64,000 bases of DNA from Strongylocentrotus purpuratus (GCF_000002235.5 NW_022145610.1:34125807-34189806), one strand, 5' to 3'. Positions 46,101 to 61,648 are shown, numbered from the stretch's first letter. A program made the numbers and translations. The notes: generated from the letters alone by a model not told the origin.

Positions 46101-49100
46101 TGTTGGACAGATCAGGTGATAATTATATCACACAACGTGAAAAGAGTTTTTTAATTAGAGATAAGGTTCTGTTCATTCCATTAAACTGTGAAGAAGAAAT
46201 TATATCTTTTAGTTGATGAAGATGAATGTTAAACTTTAATTTGCCATGTTACCAGTTAGCACATCAGGTGCCCGGTAAAAGGTCGCGTAGTGTGGGCGCT
46301 GTAAAAAAAAGGGGGGGGGAACCGAGAAAAACGCTTTTGAAGTTTTAACACCTACTTCAAGTGCTAAGAACGACGATGTTTCATTGTTCCATGTAGCCAA
46401 AACTATTCTTAGAGAAAGATATTTACCTTATTTATTTTATTCTCAAATTGCATTACGTTTTGCTGGAAACAAAAAAGCCCGAACGCGCAATTTAACTCCC
46501 AGCAAAAGGTTATGTAGCGCTACGCGAGGTTTTGCCGGGCAGCGTAATTTTTCCCCCACTTGAGCTTTTCTAAAAACTTTTTTTGTTGTTGGTACTTTCC
46601 TAAAAACTTTGTGCAATATATTTAACTAATTACCATGTGGATATTGTAAATCGATCATTTACTTCTAATGAACAAACTTATCTTCTATTTATTTCAAAGT
46701 TGAGTTTTTAATTTGAAATATAATCTTTTGCAATTTCGCATTTTGTCTTTAGATGTTTACAATGGTTTTAAAATAATCGCTAAACTCCTGATGTAATTTG
46801 AACAACCCATTTTTCTGAAACTCACATTTGAACTCTTTGGTTTTCTGTTTATATATTTCATATTTTATTTTTAATTTATGCCAATCTATGTTCAATGTAA
46901 TTGATATGTATAACTTTGTAATTTTGCGTGTTTTTATCTGTGAACTGTATCGCAATCCAGCCTTTTACGGCTGCGAAGATATTTTTTAATAAACCTTGAA
47001 TTGAACTTAAATTGAGGTCCCTTATTAGAAAGGAAAAAGGGCACGTATCATTGTCAAAATGGAAATTATCAAAGGTGAAAACGGGGCACTTCGTACACCC
47101 TCAAAAAGAGGCACTAACCAGGGAGGAAAAGTCAGCCATGAAAATAGAAAATGGGTCTTTGTCGACGGAAAAAGGGCCGCATCAGATTTTGATAGGGGCA
47201 TTTATAAGAGGTGAAAAGGGGCATTTATAAGAAGTAATAAGTTCCTTATTAGAAAGGAAAAGGTGCACGTATCATTGTTAAAATGAAACTTATCAGAGGT
47301 GAAAAGAGGCACTTATCGCACCTGAAAAGGGGCAATGACCAGATATGAAATGGGGCACTTATAATAAAGGAAAATGTGCATTTGTTGAAATAAACTGGGC
47401 AATGACCAGATATTAAAGGGGCATTTATCGGAGGTGAGGGGTGTACTTATCTGAAGTGAAAAGGAGTAACTTCTCGTACCTGAAATGGGTCATTTACCAG
47501 AGAAGGCGCACTTATGAGAAGGGGAAGGGGCTCTTTTTTGAATTGAGAACTTATCATTAGGACAAGGAGCACATGTGAAAATATAATTATAAAATATATA
47601 ATTATTAAAAGGGGAAGGGGCACTTCTTACAAAGGAAAAGGGGAACTTGTCAAAGTTAAAGAGGCCTCTCTCTCAGATTTAAATAGGGCAATTATCAGAG
47701 GTGAAGGGGGCACTTATCAAAAGTGAAAAGAGGCACTTCACATACCTGAAAAGGGGCACTTACTAGAGATTAAAAAGGGCACTTATGAGAATGGAATATT
47801 GACAATTATTGCAAATGAAAATGGGAACTTGTCTAAATAAAAGGGGCAATTATCAGAGTTGAACAGGGGAAGGGGCACTTTTGCAAATTAATAGGGCACT
47901 TGTCAAAGTAAAAGGGGCACTATTCCTATGTCAAAAGGGGCACTTCTTACAAAGTTAAAGTGGCACTTTTCGAGTGCATGAAAAAGTGGGGGGCACTGTG
48001 CCCCCCCCTGCCCCCCGGGAGGGCCGACTCTGCACAGCGTGAATTTAAAAAAAACATATATAAATTAGAGATAAGGTTCTGATCATGCCATTAAATTGCG
48101 AAGAAGAAATAACTGAAAGAAAAGGTTGATAATGTAGCCCTTAGAATTGGTGTGTACAGTGAAGTGAAGTCAAATATAAAGGATCCGTTATTTGGAACAA
48201 CTTTCAAGAATCACTCAAATGATGTCCAACATTATCTAGTTTTAAGCACATTTAAACCAAAACAAATAACAAGTTACAATATACTTATTTAGCTTTCATT
48301 AATTCTGTCTGTCCTGTGTAGTATGTCTCAGTTAATGTAATGTCTTCATTGTCAATATTTGCATTAATGAAGATTTTACTTATGGGTTTGTAGAAAAAAG
48401 GGACCAGCCTTTGCCTTTGCTAGTCCCTCACATCCCTACTCTACCATTAATTATTTTTACTGTTACTTTTGTTGTTGTATTTGTTCTTATATCATGACAT
48501 ATTTTATATATATTGCATTTTATATTATTGTATTTGAATTTTATATAGATGTAAATTTGTTATTGGATGTGAAATAAACTGAACTTGAACTTGAATATTT
48601 TGAATAAAAGGGGATTAGAAGAGCAATCTTTTGGAAATATTTTTCTATGATATTGTTTCACTCAACTATAAAAAGAATTAAAAAGCTCGCAAATCCTTGT
48701 TCACCTTCCCCAATATCAACCTTCTCTTAATCATCCAAGTTGAAAACATCATTTACATCAGTCAGGCTCTATCGATCTCTGTGGGGCATTTTAATTCTTC
48801 CTCACGATGTATAATAGGCCTATAACAGTTGCCATCTAAAAATCTTTATTATCATAGGAGAACTTAAAAATATAGACCAGTTTTGGAAACGCCCCCCTCT
48901 CAAAAGATGAAATGGAAGCTCTTATTACCAATCAGGTGATAGAAAATCTTTGGACTAATACGTGATGATATAAATTTTGCCGGGAAACCGACTACTAATC
49001 GATATATTTGGTAAATTATTATATCAATCTGGACCGGATAGATATCGCGCACGTGTCGTGTAGTCCCATATACATCTTTCTGTGTACAGTGCTTGTAACT

Positions 49101-52100
49101 TTACCAAGACTGGGCCAAATTTCTTATCATTTTGATGATTCAAGAACCTTGCAGTACACACCAATACTTATAAGGTAGATGATTAACCTATTCTGGTCGA
49201 TTCCACAACGTTTTTGACATTCCGATCGCATGACCAGAACTGGACTTTACCTTTAACCTTTTTTAAAATGTAATTCGTCGAATAGTCTCATACAAAATAC
49301 TTCTGCTTCGCTGCCTAATATCTATTGCATAAGATGCCCGGCTGTATTTAGACGTGAAACGCTTTTGAATAAAATCTTCCTTTTTTTTCCTGTCCAATTA
49401 TGAAGAATAAACTCAAATTAAATTAAATCAGATCAAATCAAATCAAAATTTTGAGGGTGCATCGCCTGCAAGATAAACAAACTCTTTCTCAAGCAAAAAT
49501 CTTAATAATATTTTTTGTGTTTTTCACTAACCTTTGTCACATGTTTGTCGCCTGTAATCATTGGTTTGTAGTCTACCCAGAGGCTATATATATAGAAGAC
49601 AGTCACAGATAAGAAAAGCAAATACCCAATTATATATTATTTAAAAAAGTGTGTACACAAAAAAATGAGATGCAAGGTAAACTTTCAACACGATTGCAGA
49701 CACTTCCAAACTTCAACCTTAGGCACTTTCAATAGCCTTATACATCACATATTGAAATGTGAAATATTACGTAATCTGAGGAGTATTTCTCTTGATATTA
49801 TAATAGGGTATAGAGATTGCCCTTAAGTGGGTTTCTTGAAAGCCTTTCTAATCATGTTATACTTTCCCTTCATAATTTGCCTCTCGATATTTAAGATATG
49901 AAATTTATAACGAATACTCGAATAATCGAATACACAGTGTTATGTTCCCAAATGCGCATCTTTCTATATTTTGGTGACAGCATCTTTCAACAATGTACAT
50001 ATTTCTTACAAATATTTTGGACTTTGGAAACCTTTGTCTATGTTCTACTTTATTGTAAGTGAAATAAACACTTATAGCTTAGACAGATACCGAGATGTGA
50101 TTGGTCCAGAGCTCGTCACGTCATATTGATTGCGAGGATCGTAATTGTTATATTTTCCTGGCCGGTCACATTGACTAGCTGGTGAAATGAATATATTTTT
50201 AATCAATGCATGTCGCCCTCTTGAGGACATAAGGTATTTTTTTCTCGATTTTTTTTTTCCTCGGAATTTTTTTTTTCGTCTATTTTTTTCTTCTCTATTT
50301 TCGTTCTACATTTGTTTTTTTCGAAAATAAATAGAAAACAATTTCGGGCAAAAAAAAAAGGACCCCCCAAAAAAAATTGATATTCAAAGCAAAGGCTAAT
50401 ATAACAGATATTGACTGGCAGAGGGTATATAACATTCTTCGGACCTGAAGGGAGTTATATTCTTCCTCGTGACCATATTATAACTATAAATATATAGCCA
50501 CTTGGGAAAATATAACTCCCTTCAGCGGTCAAAAGAATGTTTTATATACCCCTCTTTAGAAATCTAGCCCTCTGATTGGACAACATTGCAGTCGTTATTT
50601 TAGACATTCCCGCCTACCAGTCAATAGTCTTTTGAAAAGTGCCCTCATACCCGCCTACCGGTCATTAGCCCTTTTAAAGATGCCCGTTGCCCCGGGTAAC
50701 AGGCCGCATAAATGAATTGTGCTCAGATCCCCATTGGTTTACGTGTTAAAAATTTCTCTGTGCGAGCGCGGACACCATACAGTGATTTTTGTCTGCGATT
50801 CCCAAATGATTGAAACCTTCAGTCATTTTTGCAGCGAAGATAAACAGACAGTTTCTCAGATTTTCCGTGATGTTTTAACCAATCTTTACTCAATTAAAGG
50901 ATAAGGTAAAAATTCTTGGTAGATTTTAGTTTCAATTCGGCAAATAAAAGAAGTATCGACTGCTTTAATATTCGAGGTTTGGCTGTACCCAGGCGCGCCG
51001 AGGGGTCATGACAGGATGTGCGCACGTTCCCGAGAGCCTGTAAAAACAGCCAGGCCTCTCAAAGCAGTCGATATCTCTTTACTAGTACACCCCCTGTCAG
51101 TCAATATCTGTATACTATTTTATATTACGATGTAATGTGACTGTGACATGACCTGGGATTGAAAAGTTTACTTGTTCTTTCTTGTAGTTACTACTATGAT
51201 TTTGAATTTGGAGGAGTCATATACTTGTCCATAAGCATAACCAATGAAGTCTCAATTCTCCCGCTTTGAAACACATCAATTATTTGGTTTGTAAGTTGGT
51301 AAACAAAGAGATAACATTTGATTCAACTTACGAAAATTGTTGGGCAATGATCATCGAACATAAACGCACCACCAACACTAGATATATCCGTCTCGTTGAA
51401 GCCGGGAAGAGAATCAAAATACTGAAGTAGAATAAAATAATTTAGAAAAAAGAAGCATTATGATTATTCCTTTGTGCCATTTCAAATGTATTATTTTCCG
51501 CATGATTGATGGATCATTCGGAAGTCATATACTGATACAACATTATGATTTAATGTTCCAAATCGTAACACGATATGAGAAAGATCAAACCGTCACACCA
51601 TGTTACTTGCCTTAATCACCGTGACACCAATACACATTTGATTTCATTCATTGGAATAATGCATTATCATCTTTTTTATCCGTTTTCATTTTAAGCCAAT
51701 AACTGGAAAACTAACAGATATAGTGTTATCATATACAGTAATAATAACAATTATAACAACAACAGCGATTAGTACAGGATTTCCCGGCGAAATTCGCGAG
51801 TTTGTCATTCAAATTCATTTACTTTGCATTTAAGTTCAATTTTCAATTTTTGGTATTCAATTTAGAATTTTGGTCGAAGGTTTTCATAGATCTGTCATTT
51901 AATTTAAAAACTGCTCAACTAGCATTCAAATTAATCGTCACTTGTCGAGGCGTCTTTTTTATCATTCAAATTAACACCTGTCATTCGTATTCGAATTATG
52001 TTTATTCAAGTTAGGAATGTTAGGGGGAAGAAGTACAACCCAGAAAAAAAGAAAAAGAATGAACTATAAAAAATGTGTAATATACGAGAAATGTATATGG

Positions 52101-54333
52101 ACCATCAATTTAAGTGCACAAAGTGCTAATTGGAATGCTACAAATGAATTCGAATGCTAAAAGTATACCTTCGCGATGTCAGAAATCGTTTTGCGCCAAA
52201 TCGAATGACCAAATAGCGAAAAAAGCACATTATTCATTAATTTGAATAAAACATACATAGATTCTAACGAAAACTTCATAGATTTGAAACTAGAAAAAGG
52301 AATATAAACCCAAGGTATATCTGACAGCAATAAAACCGTCGAATTTGAACGCAAGACAAATTAATTTAAATGACAAACTCGCGAATTTGGCCGGAAAATC
52401 CTATATTAACCCAGAAATTGCCAGGTACCCATTTACACCTGCGTGGAGAGTTGACATATGGATTAATGTCTTGTCAAAAGAATTAAGTGCCGGGCTGGGT
52501 TCCGAACCCTCAACCCTCATACAAATTAAAATCTTCTCCGACATTGAATTCTAAATCCTTGTTGGTACCTGATATTGATCCGGCAGTGGTTCATCGTGCT
52601 TTATGTTAGAACAGAAGGCAGCATTGCTTTCAACGTCACAGAGCAGTTCAAGGGAATTTTCGCAGTACGGGCTTAGAGACAACCCTCTTCATGACAGACC
52701 ACGAAAAAGAAAGTAAAAAGAAATCCAATGACTAGCAATAAATAAATTGAAACAAGAAGTGTTCAATATATTGAAGGGCCTGTAATCTCTGTAAAAAAAA
52801 ATCTCTTCAGTTTCTCAGTTTTGTTCACAAGAAGTATGATACTAATTAAGAGGTATTTTGGATTAAGTACAAATATATTTAAATTGCTCTGGTTTGCTTG
52901 TAGTTACATGTACATATATAACTAGGTTGAATTTGAATTCAGTATACGAAGGCCCAATCAAAAAAGCAAAACTGGTTGCTTGACATAGTTATACTTCTTT
53001 ATTTATGTATCAAATTTTATCATTAGTATGAAGTAATATATTCGACATTGTTGTGCGTATCGATATGTTTCTCTATTTTTCTCATAAAATACCACATTAA
53101 ACTATAAGTATTATTTATCAGTCGCTTCTTGTTCTTGTATTGGTTTCCTACTCAAGTTTCTTCCCCACCTGTTTCTCTGAGTGTCCATCCACCATTTACA
53201 ACTCTTGTTGACAAAGCCACACCCGAGGTCACGACCCCAAGTGAATGGGTCAGCGAGGTCATAGTTCACCTTATACCATCCGGTATCTTCGAGGAATGCC
53301 AAAGTGAAACGAGAGAATGTTCGCCCATTAGTTAAAGCCGGCCCCATCGACTCGGTCTAACAAACAAAAGGTAAACAATAAGTGCTAGTTATTAATTTAA
53401 CCTTTACCCTTTATCATTAAGCTGATTAAGTTGGGCAGAGACACCATAACAAAGGTGCCAATGGAGGTTTTGCAGCACGGGGGTTGGCAGAACATAGGTT
53501 TGTATAAACATAGCGGTATCGGAACATACGGATGTCAGCAATTAAGGGTGTCGGTCTTGGAACCTACATGTAGGAGTGTCGAACATGAGGGTATTTAAAC
53601 GTAGGGGAAACGGGACACAGGAGTAACGGAACTTAGAAATGTCGAATTGGCGGAACTGACAGGGGTCTCGGAACATTGGGATGTCAATTTCAGAAAATAG
53701 GGGTCTCGGGACATGGTGCAAAAATGTAACAGATACAAAAGCTGTAACATCTTCAACATTTTGATCGAAATTTAGATTATCATCATCCAATGTAATACAT
53801 AATTTTACAGTTTAAAACGAAAAATGACATCTAAACAATCCTACCGGCATCAATCGGGACTCAAAATGACTGAGAGCACTTCCAGATGGAAACCTTCCAT
53901 AATCGTCCTCCAGTTCGACTCCCTCAATGGTATCACATCCGTAGTATTCACGAGCTTCTTTCTACAATGATGAAAACATATATATATCTATATTTTTTAT
54001 CCTTTGATCTGAGCAGCATGTGTGTGTGTTTGTACGTGTATACATCCATGTGTTTATGCATATATCATTTAGTTCATATATACGTATATGAAGAGTTTCA
54101 TTACAAAAGGAGCTAAATCCACTTTGGGTACTTCTGAGTAAATCGCCTTTTTTATTTCTCCACTTTCCCTTTAGCCATGTACCTTCATGTTCATATATAT
54201 GTTAATGGTGTCACCCTGGACTAATAATATATGATAAGAACAAATCTACCAGATATTTCTGATTTTTACCATGTCTAATTAATGACTCATTTTTTTTCAT
54301 TGCACATGTCCGTCTAATGACGCCGTAAGGTAA

Positions 54334-54367
<34 letters not shown>

Positions 54368-54425
54368 GCGTGAAGAAAATGGTCTAGGAACACCCGTTGT
54401 CATGTCAGAGTTGAGAATTCTCGCA

Positions 54426-54482
<57 letters not shown>

Positions 54483-57344
54483 ATGTATGTGCAGATGTGC
54501 GCGTGTGCGTATGTGTGTGTGAGTATGTGTGTGGGTGGGTGAGTATGTTTGTGTGATGGAGGGGGCAGGGAGGGGGCAGGGAGGGGGCAGGGAGGGGGCA
54601 GGGAGGGGGCAGGATTGTTCCAGTAAAATTACCTACAGATTTGTTTAAGTTTGTTTTGTAATATATATTAGTGAATAACATTTACAATTGACATATTATG
54701 TTTAGGTACTTATACGTTTACTTTGTTGCTAAGTTATATTATACTGCAAATAAGTTTGTGTTTAATTATGTTTATGTAAAAGCATCAATATTGAACACTT
54801 TTATTTTATTCAATTGTATGTTATGGTTTGTATTACTCATTTGGAGAAATAAAACAAAATTGTTTTTTTATTTAAAGTGTGTGCGTGTGTGTGCGTATGC
54901 GTGTGTTTGTGTGTGTGTATTGTTCAAGAACAATTTATGATTATTTTATCAAAGCACTGCAACAAACGTAAGATTTGCAGGTAAGGGATGGGAAAAATGA
55001 TTATGATTTTATAGATAAAGAATTAAAAGAAATATTTGTTAGACCAAGAATTACTATACTCATTAGAAAACAACGTGAATTTCAATTTAAATTTTTGCAT
55101 GGAGCCATAAACACTAATGAGCATCTTCATAGATTTGGTTTTGTTGGTGATAATTTATGTTCGTTTTGTAAGCAGGAAATAGAAACATACAAACATTTAT
55201 TTTTATCTTGCGGGAGCGTTCAAAGTAAATGGCAGGCTTTAATACAACTTTTTGAGTTAGATGAAATGAAAGATTTAGAATGGCGAGATATATTTGTTGG
55301 GTTGGTAGGTAGTTCATACAGAATACAAATGTGTAATACTATCATTTTCATGGTGAAGTATTTTACATTTACTTCAAGATCGGGGGGGGGGCGAGTACTA
55401 ACTTTAGAAAAGATGAAAAAAAGCATTTTTAAGTATAGGGATGAGGAAAAGAAAATAGCAATTAAAGTGGGAAAGCTGGGATCACATTTCTTAAAGTGGG
55501 AGCAGCTTAAGATTAATTAAGATTTGTTTTCTTCTCCACCGTGAGCCTGTTAAAAGCGTAACTCTATTTTGCGGCCTGGATAACTTATTTAGCATATTTT
55601 TCTTGAATTGAGAATGTTGGCAGACATCCACTGAGTGAGTAGTGTGTGTGGGGTGGGGGTGGGGTGGGTTGGTGGGTGAGTATGTGTGTGGGTGGGTGAG
55701 TATGTTTGTGTGATGGAGGGTGAGTATGTTTGTGTGATGGAGGGGGCAGGGAGGGGGCAGGGAGGGGGCAGGATTGTTCCAGTAAAATTACCTACAGATT
55801 TGTTTAAGTTTGTTTTGTAATATAGTACAATTGACATATTATGTTTAGGCACTTATACGTTTACTTTGTTGCTAAGTTATATTATACTGCAAATAAGTTT
55901 GTGTTTAATTATGTTTATGTAAAAGCATCAATATTGAACACGTTTATTTTATTCAATTGTATGTTATGGTTTGTATTACTCATTTGGAGAAATAAAACAA
56001 AATTGTTTAAAAAAAAAGTATACTGCGCAGGTCAAAGATAATACTCATCACACAATCATTTTAAACGAAATTGCATTGTCTAGAAGTATTGCTATTGGAT
56101 GATTATGTAGTGAATAGGAACGTCAATGTGTAATGTGGTATTTGAAGCAATTTAATCTTAACAAATTGACGAAATCTTAATAAAGAAAAATGTACATTTC
56201 TTAGAGAAAGGCGTCTTTAAACATACATCCAATCATGATGTCTAAGGAACAATTATAGGTGAATATTTTCTTCGGATGAAATGGAAATAAAGGATTACGG
56301 TTATCATCTCAATCATCAGCAGCACCATCATCGTATTCATATTCATAATGATAATTATCAACATAATCATTATTACGATCATCAGTATGAATACCACCAT
56401 CATCACCGTCAACAACATCAACATTATCAACAACGTCATTATAAATACCACTCACATCATCAAGTATAGATATTATTATTATCCTCCTTTCCCTCCTCCT
56501 CCTGCTTATCCTCATCCTCATTCTTATGACAGAGATCCTAATCGTCTACTTAGCCGTCTTCGTAATCAGAATGACAGTATTTCTGTGATAATTTGGAGTA
56601 TGATTTTGTTTAAACTTACCACAAGGTTAGGTGTTACCATGATCGTCACGTTTCGTTCTATTTGACCCCCACGGATATCCCAATCTAGGGTTTTGGTTCG
56701 AGCTACACGGTCACTCCATTGAAGGTATCCCCCACTGTAAAAAGTATGCAAAAAGGTATTATCAAATGAAGCAATATTATTTCAGCCATGATGTGTATGT
56801 GTTACTGAAAAGCAGTCCAAGCATATACATATGAATTTGCTGTATTCGTAGGTGAAACAAACGGTGCTCATTATAATCATCATCATCATCATCATCATTT
56901 AAGATCCATTAAACTTTGAGTAGGTCGATTTCATGCCTAAATGAAAACTATGTATTCATCTTTAATATTCATATGAATTAATTCATTTATTTGTTTCTAC
57001 TCTCTTTTAGTGTTTCTTTTCAACATCCAAATGATAAGGTCATGAACAGCAGGAAGTGGGCGGGGTGACGGAATCATAAAAACCAAGAGCTTGTTTGGGA
57101 TGAAAAGTATTGGATTAATATGATTATTGAAAATCAATCCGTGCCTTTGTATAATATCTCGTATGCAGTGGCGTACGCAGGATTTTTTTAAAGAGGGGGG
57201 GGGGGGGGTTTAAAATCGGGCCCAAAATTTTGCAACCACTCAGCCAGCCGCTGAATAAGCGGGGGGGGGGGGGTTAGCGGACACTTTTTTTTTTTTTGGA
57301 GTCCCAAAAAAATCACAACGACTCAGCCAGCCGAGGAATAAGCG

Positions 57345-57379
<35 letters not shown>

Positions 57380-60300
57380 AAGAGGACACTTTTTTTTTTT
57401 TTTTTTTTGGGGGGGGGTCTCGAAATTTGGAAATTTGACATTTCGTTCCATTGGGGGGAAGTAAGGTCACCTTTTTGGGGTCAGCCATTGGCATAATTTT
57501 TTTTTCTTTAATTACACAAAAAAAAATAATAACAATAAAAAAAAAGGGGGGGGGGGGTTTCCAAAAAAAACATACACAAAACATACATATAAAAAAAATT
57601 CAAGGGGGGGTTAAAACCCAACCCCCCCCCCCCCCCCTTCCCCTGCGTACGCGCCTGCTCGTATGGCTGTAGGCCATGGGACTAACAGACAGAAGAGACA
57701 AAAAGGGTCATTCTGGCGGGCCTTTCTGGAAAAAAGATACGCGAGGGTTCACGAGTCGATCTCCCAGGTCTTCTGACAGAACGAATCTAAGGGTTCATAA
57801 GACTGGCACTGACCTTTAAATAAGGAATGTCAGTCTTCGGAAATTAAGTGAATGTGCCTTCAACAATAACATATGAAAAATAACAACAACACCAACAACA
57901 ACAAGACGACTACGACTGCGTCTCCTACACTGTATATGCCTCTGCCATAAATTCAGTATAGAAATTGATGGAATTAATCGTAACATATCACAATGAAAAC
58001 AAAAAGCCTATACTTAGATTTCGAGTGATGACTATGATCTTGACCTACTAGCCCCACAATTTAATTGGCTCATCGTCATATAGAAGATACCATCCCCATG
58101 TTCAGATATTGCGATAGCGGCAAGGCTAAAAAAACCTTTAATTTCAGAAATTAACCTCTGTTACCTTTGACCTATAACCTTAAAACCTCTAATTGTTCTT
58201 AAGATATCGCGATAACAAGGATAAAACCTGTAATTTCAGAAATTTTCCTCTGTGACCTTTGGCCTAATAACACAAAATCTGATCAGATCGTTTTCCTATG
58301 GTCATACATATTATCACCAAGTTTGGGCCTCATATCTCTTGTGGTTCTAGAGGTGTTTAGATAATGAGGCTAAAACCTGAAATTTCAGAAATTGACCTCT
58401 GTCACCTTTGACCTAATAACACAAAATATAATCAGATCGTCTTCATATGGTGATACATATTACATGTATCACCAGGTTTGAGCATCATATCTCCCTTGGT
58501 TCTTGAGATATCGCGATAACGAGACCAAGTTGATTTCATTGACCTTTGACCTAGTCACTTCAACATCTAACCAAATCTAATTTCTATTGTGATACATACT
58601 ATCATAAAACTTGAATTTCTCGAGCGGTTCTAAAGATATCGTGTTAACGAGCAAGTGGGACGGACAACCCGAAAATATAATGCCTCCGGTAGATACAATT
58701 TTCAAAAATGACGCCATTGTGTCGGGGGAGTGGTCGAAGGGGATCATACCTCTTCTTTTTTTTTTTTTACTATTCCATGGTGTTCGAATGTTCTTCTTCA
58801 AAAAAGGAATACATGCGTATTCATCGGTTGGAGCCTATGAATACACCTCTACTTATTAATATTCCAGCCTTTGATTTCTCAGAAAATCTCTAAATTGATC
58901 AACAAATGATAATTACCATCCATTTTCCACAGATCTCACGCTTGTTGGGATACGCCCTTCGAAAACAGGTAATACGGTCACGTGGCTTGATGACGCATTT
59001 GATGTCATTGCGGGCATGTCCGATTTGATAATTTCATAATAAGGAATGACAAAATTGCTAGAAACGTACTGGGATTATCAAGTGCATATTATTTTTTGGA
59101 TAAATGTCTTCTTTTAAAAAAAATAATATCATAGTTTGCCTTTTTAAAGACGTTTTAATGTCTAAATCACCCTCCTTTCACCGGAGAGGCTCCTGCAGTG
59201 ACGTCATATTCTATTGCGCAATACAGCTCCGAAACTGGGATTTTTTGCTGAGCGTTCTGAGTTGTCATTTTTAAAGCTAGACTCAAGAATTATTGATGAT
59301 TTCTAAGAAACATGTACGGAATCTCCGTCAAAAATTATTCTACAATTTGTTTTCGTTTTTAGCCCGTTTTGGTTCGAGTGGCCCTTTAAGCTAAGCCACA
59401 GACAGACAAACTGGCAGACTGTTTTTTTTAAATAATAAATTTGGACATTTTTAAAGAACATATACTTGTTGACGTTACCTGTTAAATTCAGTGGGGAAGC
59501 CATCGTCCCCAAGGGGGGTCAAGGGGTCCCCATTTTGATCCCGGAAAAGAGCATACAAGCTTGGTGAGAAACCCTGTAAGAATACGAAACGAAACAATGT
59601 TTAAGTGGAGTTCTGGTCGTGCGATTGCATTGTGAAAGAAACTATGTGGGATCGATTCGAAAGGGTTGACCACTTAGCATATAAGTATTCGGTGTGTATT
59701 GCAAGGTTCTGGAATCATAAAAATGATAAGAAATTTGGCCCAGTCTTGGTAGAGCTACAAGCAATGTACAATGAAATATGAACATGGGATTACACAAAAA
59801 TGTGGCATAAAAATCCGTCCCGATTATTATGCTGCTACATGCCATATTTAGAATATTAAGGCATTTGAAGAACCATGCTTTTCAGGGAACATTTTTTATC
59901 TGATGATCTTCCCCACTTGCATGATAACAATGATAACGATCATTACGTGCGGACTGATAAACATTAGCTAAACAAACTTTGTTTTACAAAGGTGGTAGGG
60001 TGAGTAACATAACTTTCTTTGGACCTCCGAAGGGAGTTATATTTTCCAAGTGGTTATATTTTTTATGAAGCGCGCATCGCTGAGGGGAATGAGCACGAGA
60101 GATCATATCACTCTCTATCTAATATTACTTACTAGTGCATGGTAGATTTCATGTTGTACTAACACTTGGAGATCTTCTCGTATTGTTGTGGCACCTGGAC
60201 AAATGTTGATGAACCCTGCAATAGGCCTTAGAGTCGGAGAGCAATAAAATAGTAACACATAAATCCTACATCAACATGATAAAAATAGTGCATTACTATC

Positions 60301-61607
60301 ACTATGGTAGCATAACAACGGTGTTTTACAGAGGGGTCCCTATAGACATATAAGACATGTAAATATAGTACAGGAATAAGGATAACTTACCCCCAAAAAG
60401 AACTTACAATAATGACAAGATCGAATTGAAGTAAAACAAAAAAAAAAGAAGAGAAAAAAAAATTATGTATATTTTTGGTTTAAATAGCTTACATAATAAT
60501 AATAGGATACCTAAACAGTTACAAGAAGTCTAAAAGAACCAGTTTCAAGTAATTTTGTGGTATGAGCTTAGGAAGAAATAAATAACAGGTAAAATCAGTG
60601 CTGGAAATGAATGCCCGACTGTAGCTCAGTCAAAAATGCAATTTAAAGAAGTATATTTTAAAGATAAAGACCAGTTATAGTCATGTAGCATTGTGAAAGA
60701 AACGGTATGGAATCGATCAGAAAAGGTTGATCATCTAGCATATAAGTATTGGTGTGTACTGCAAGGTTCTGAAATCATCAAAATGATAAGAAATTTGGCC
60801 CAGTCTTGGTGAAGTTACGCACTGTACACAAAAAGATGTGCTTGGGACTACGTGACACGTGCGCGATATCTATCAGGTCCAAGTAGATATAATAATTTAG
60901 CAAATATATCAATTAGTAGGCGGTTTCTCGGCAAAATGTGTATCATCACTTATTAGTCAAAACATATTCTTTCACATGATTGATAATAAGAGCATCCATT
61001 ACATTTTTTGAGAGGGGGCGTTTCAAAATCTGGTCTCTACCTTTTAAGATACTATATCCCTTTTGCAGCCAACATCAAATTCTATAGAACTTTGCAAGAA
61101 TTATAAATATGTCATGTATGTCCTATCTGTGAAATGTAAACGTTAGCAGTGTCCTAGTATACAAATTATGCAAGGAAACCCGTTTACTTGCTAGACTTCA
61201 CTGTCAGACACTATTGAGTGACTGACTGCCTATTTTTTCTTCTTTGGTAATAACTTACATAAAATGAGCTGTAAAGGGTACATGAGCATTTGTCTACATC
61301 AATAACCCACTTCTTATAATGGCCAAAATTTAACTGATTGAATCTTTGCGCAGCATAAAACGTACGACCAATCGATATAGTGGTCTGAAAAATCAGGCAA
61401 TTACCTACTGGCTCTATAGCTCTATAGTCGATTCGACAACTAATAGTCGTTATTTTCCCACTTAAAAACATTTTCAAGCCCCCCCCCCTTTTTTTTTTAG
61501 GGAAGTTCTAAATCAGTATTGTCTTTCAAATGCCGTTGGAATTTAACCTTTTCAGTTTTTTGGCCTGCAAATGGGACATAGTACCTTTAAGGAGAGTTTT
61601 TATAATA

Positions 61608-61648
<41 letters not shown>

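Noticed and set aside
47000..47990. Spaced-repeat array reminiscent of CRISPR
   Set aside because: Units are degenerate, spacing irregular, no unique spacers of equal size, and the genome is eukaryotic.
50719..50904. 61-codon ORF ([12 protein letters not shown]...)
   Set aside because: No ATG, no domain, lies inside a non-autonomous element.
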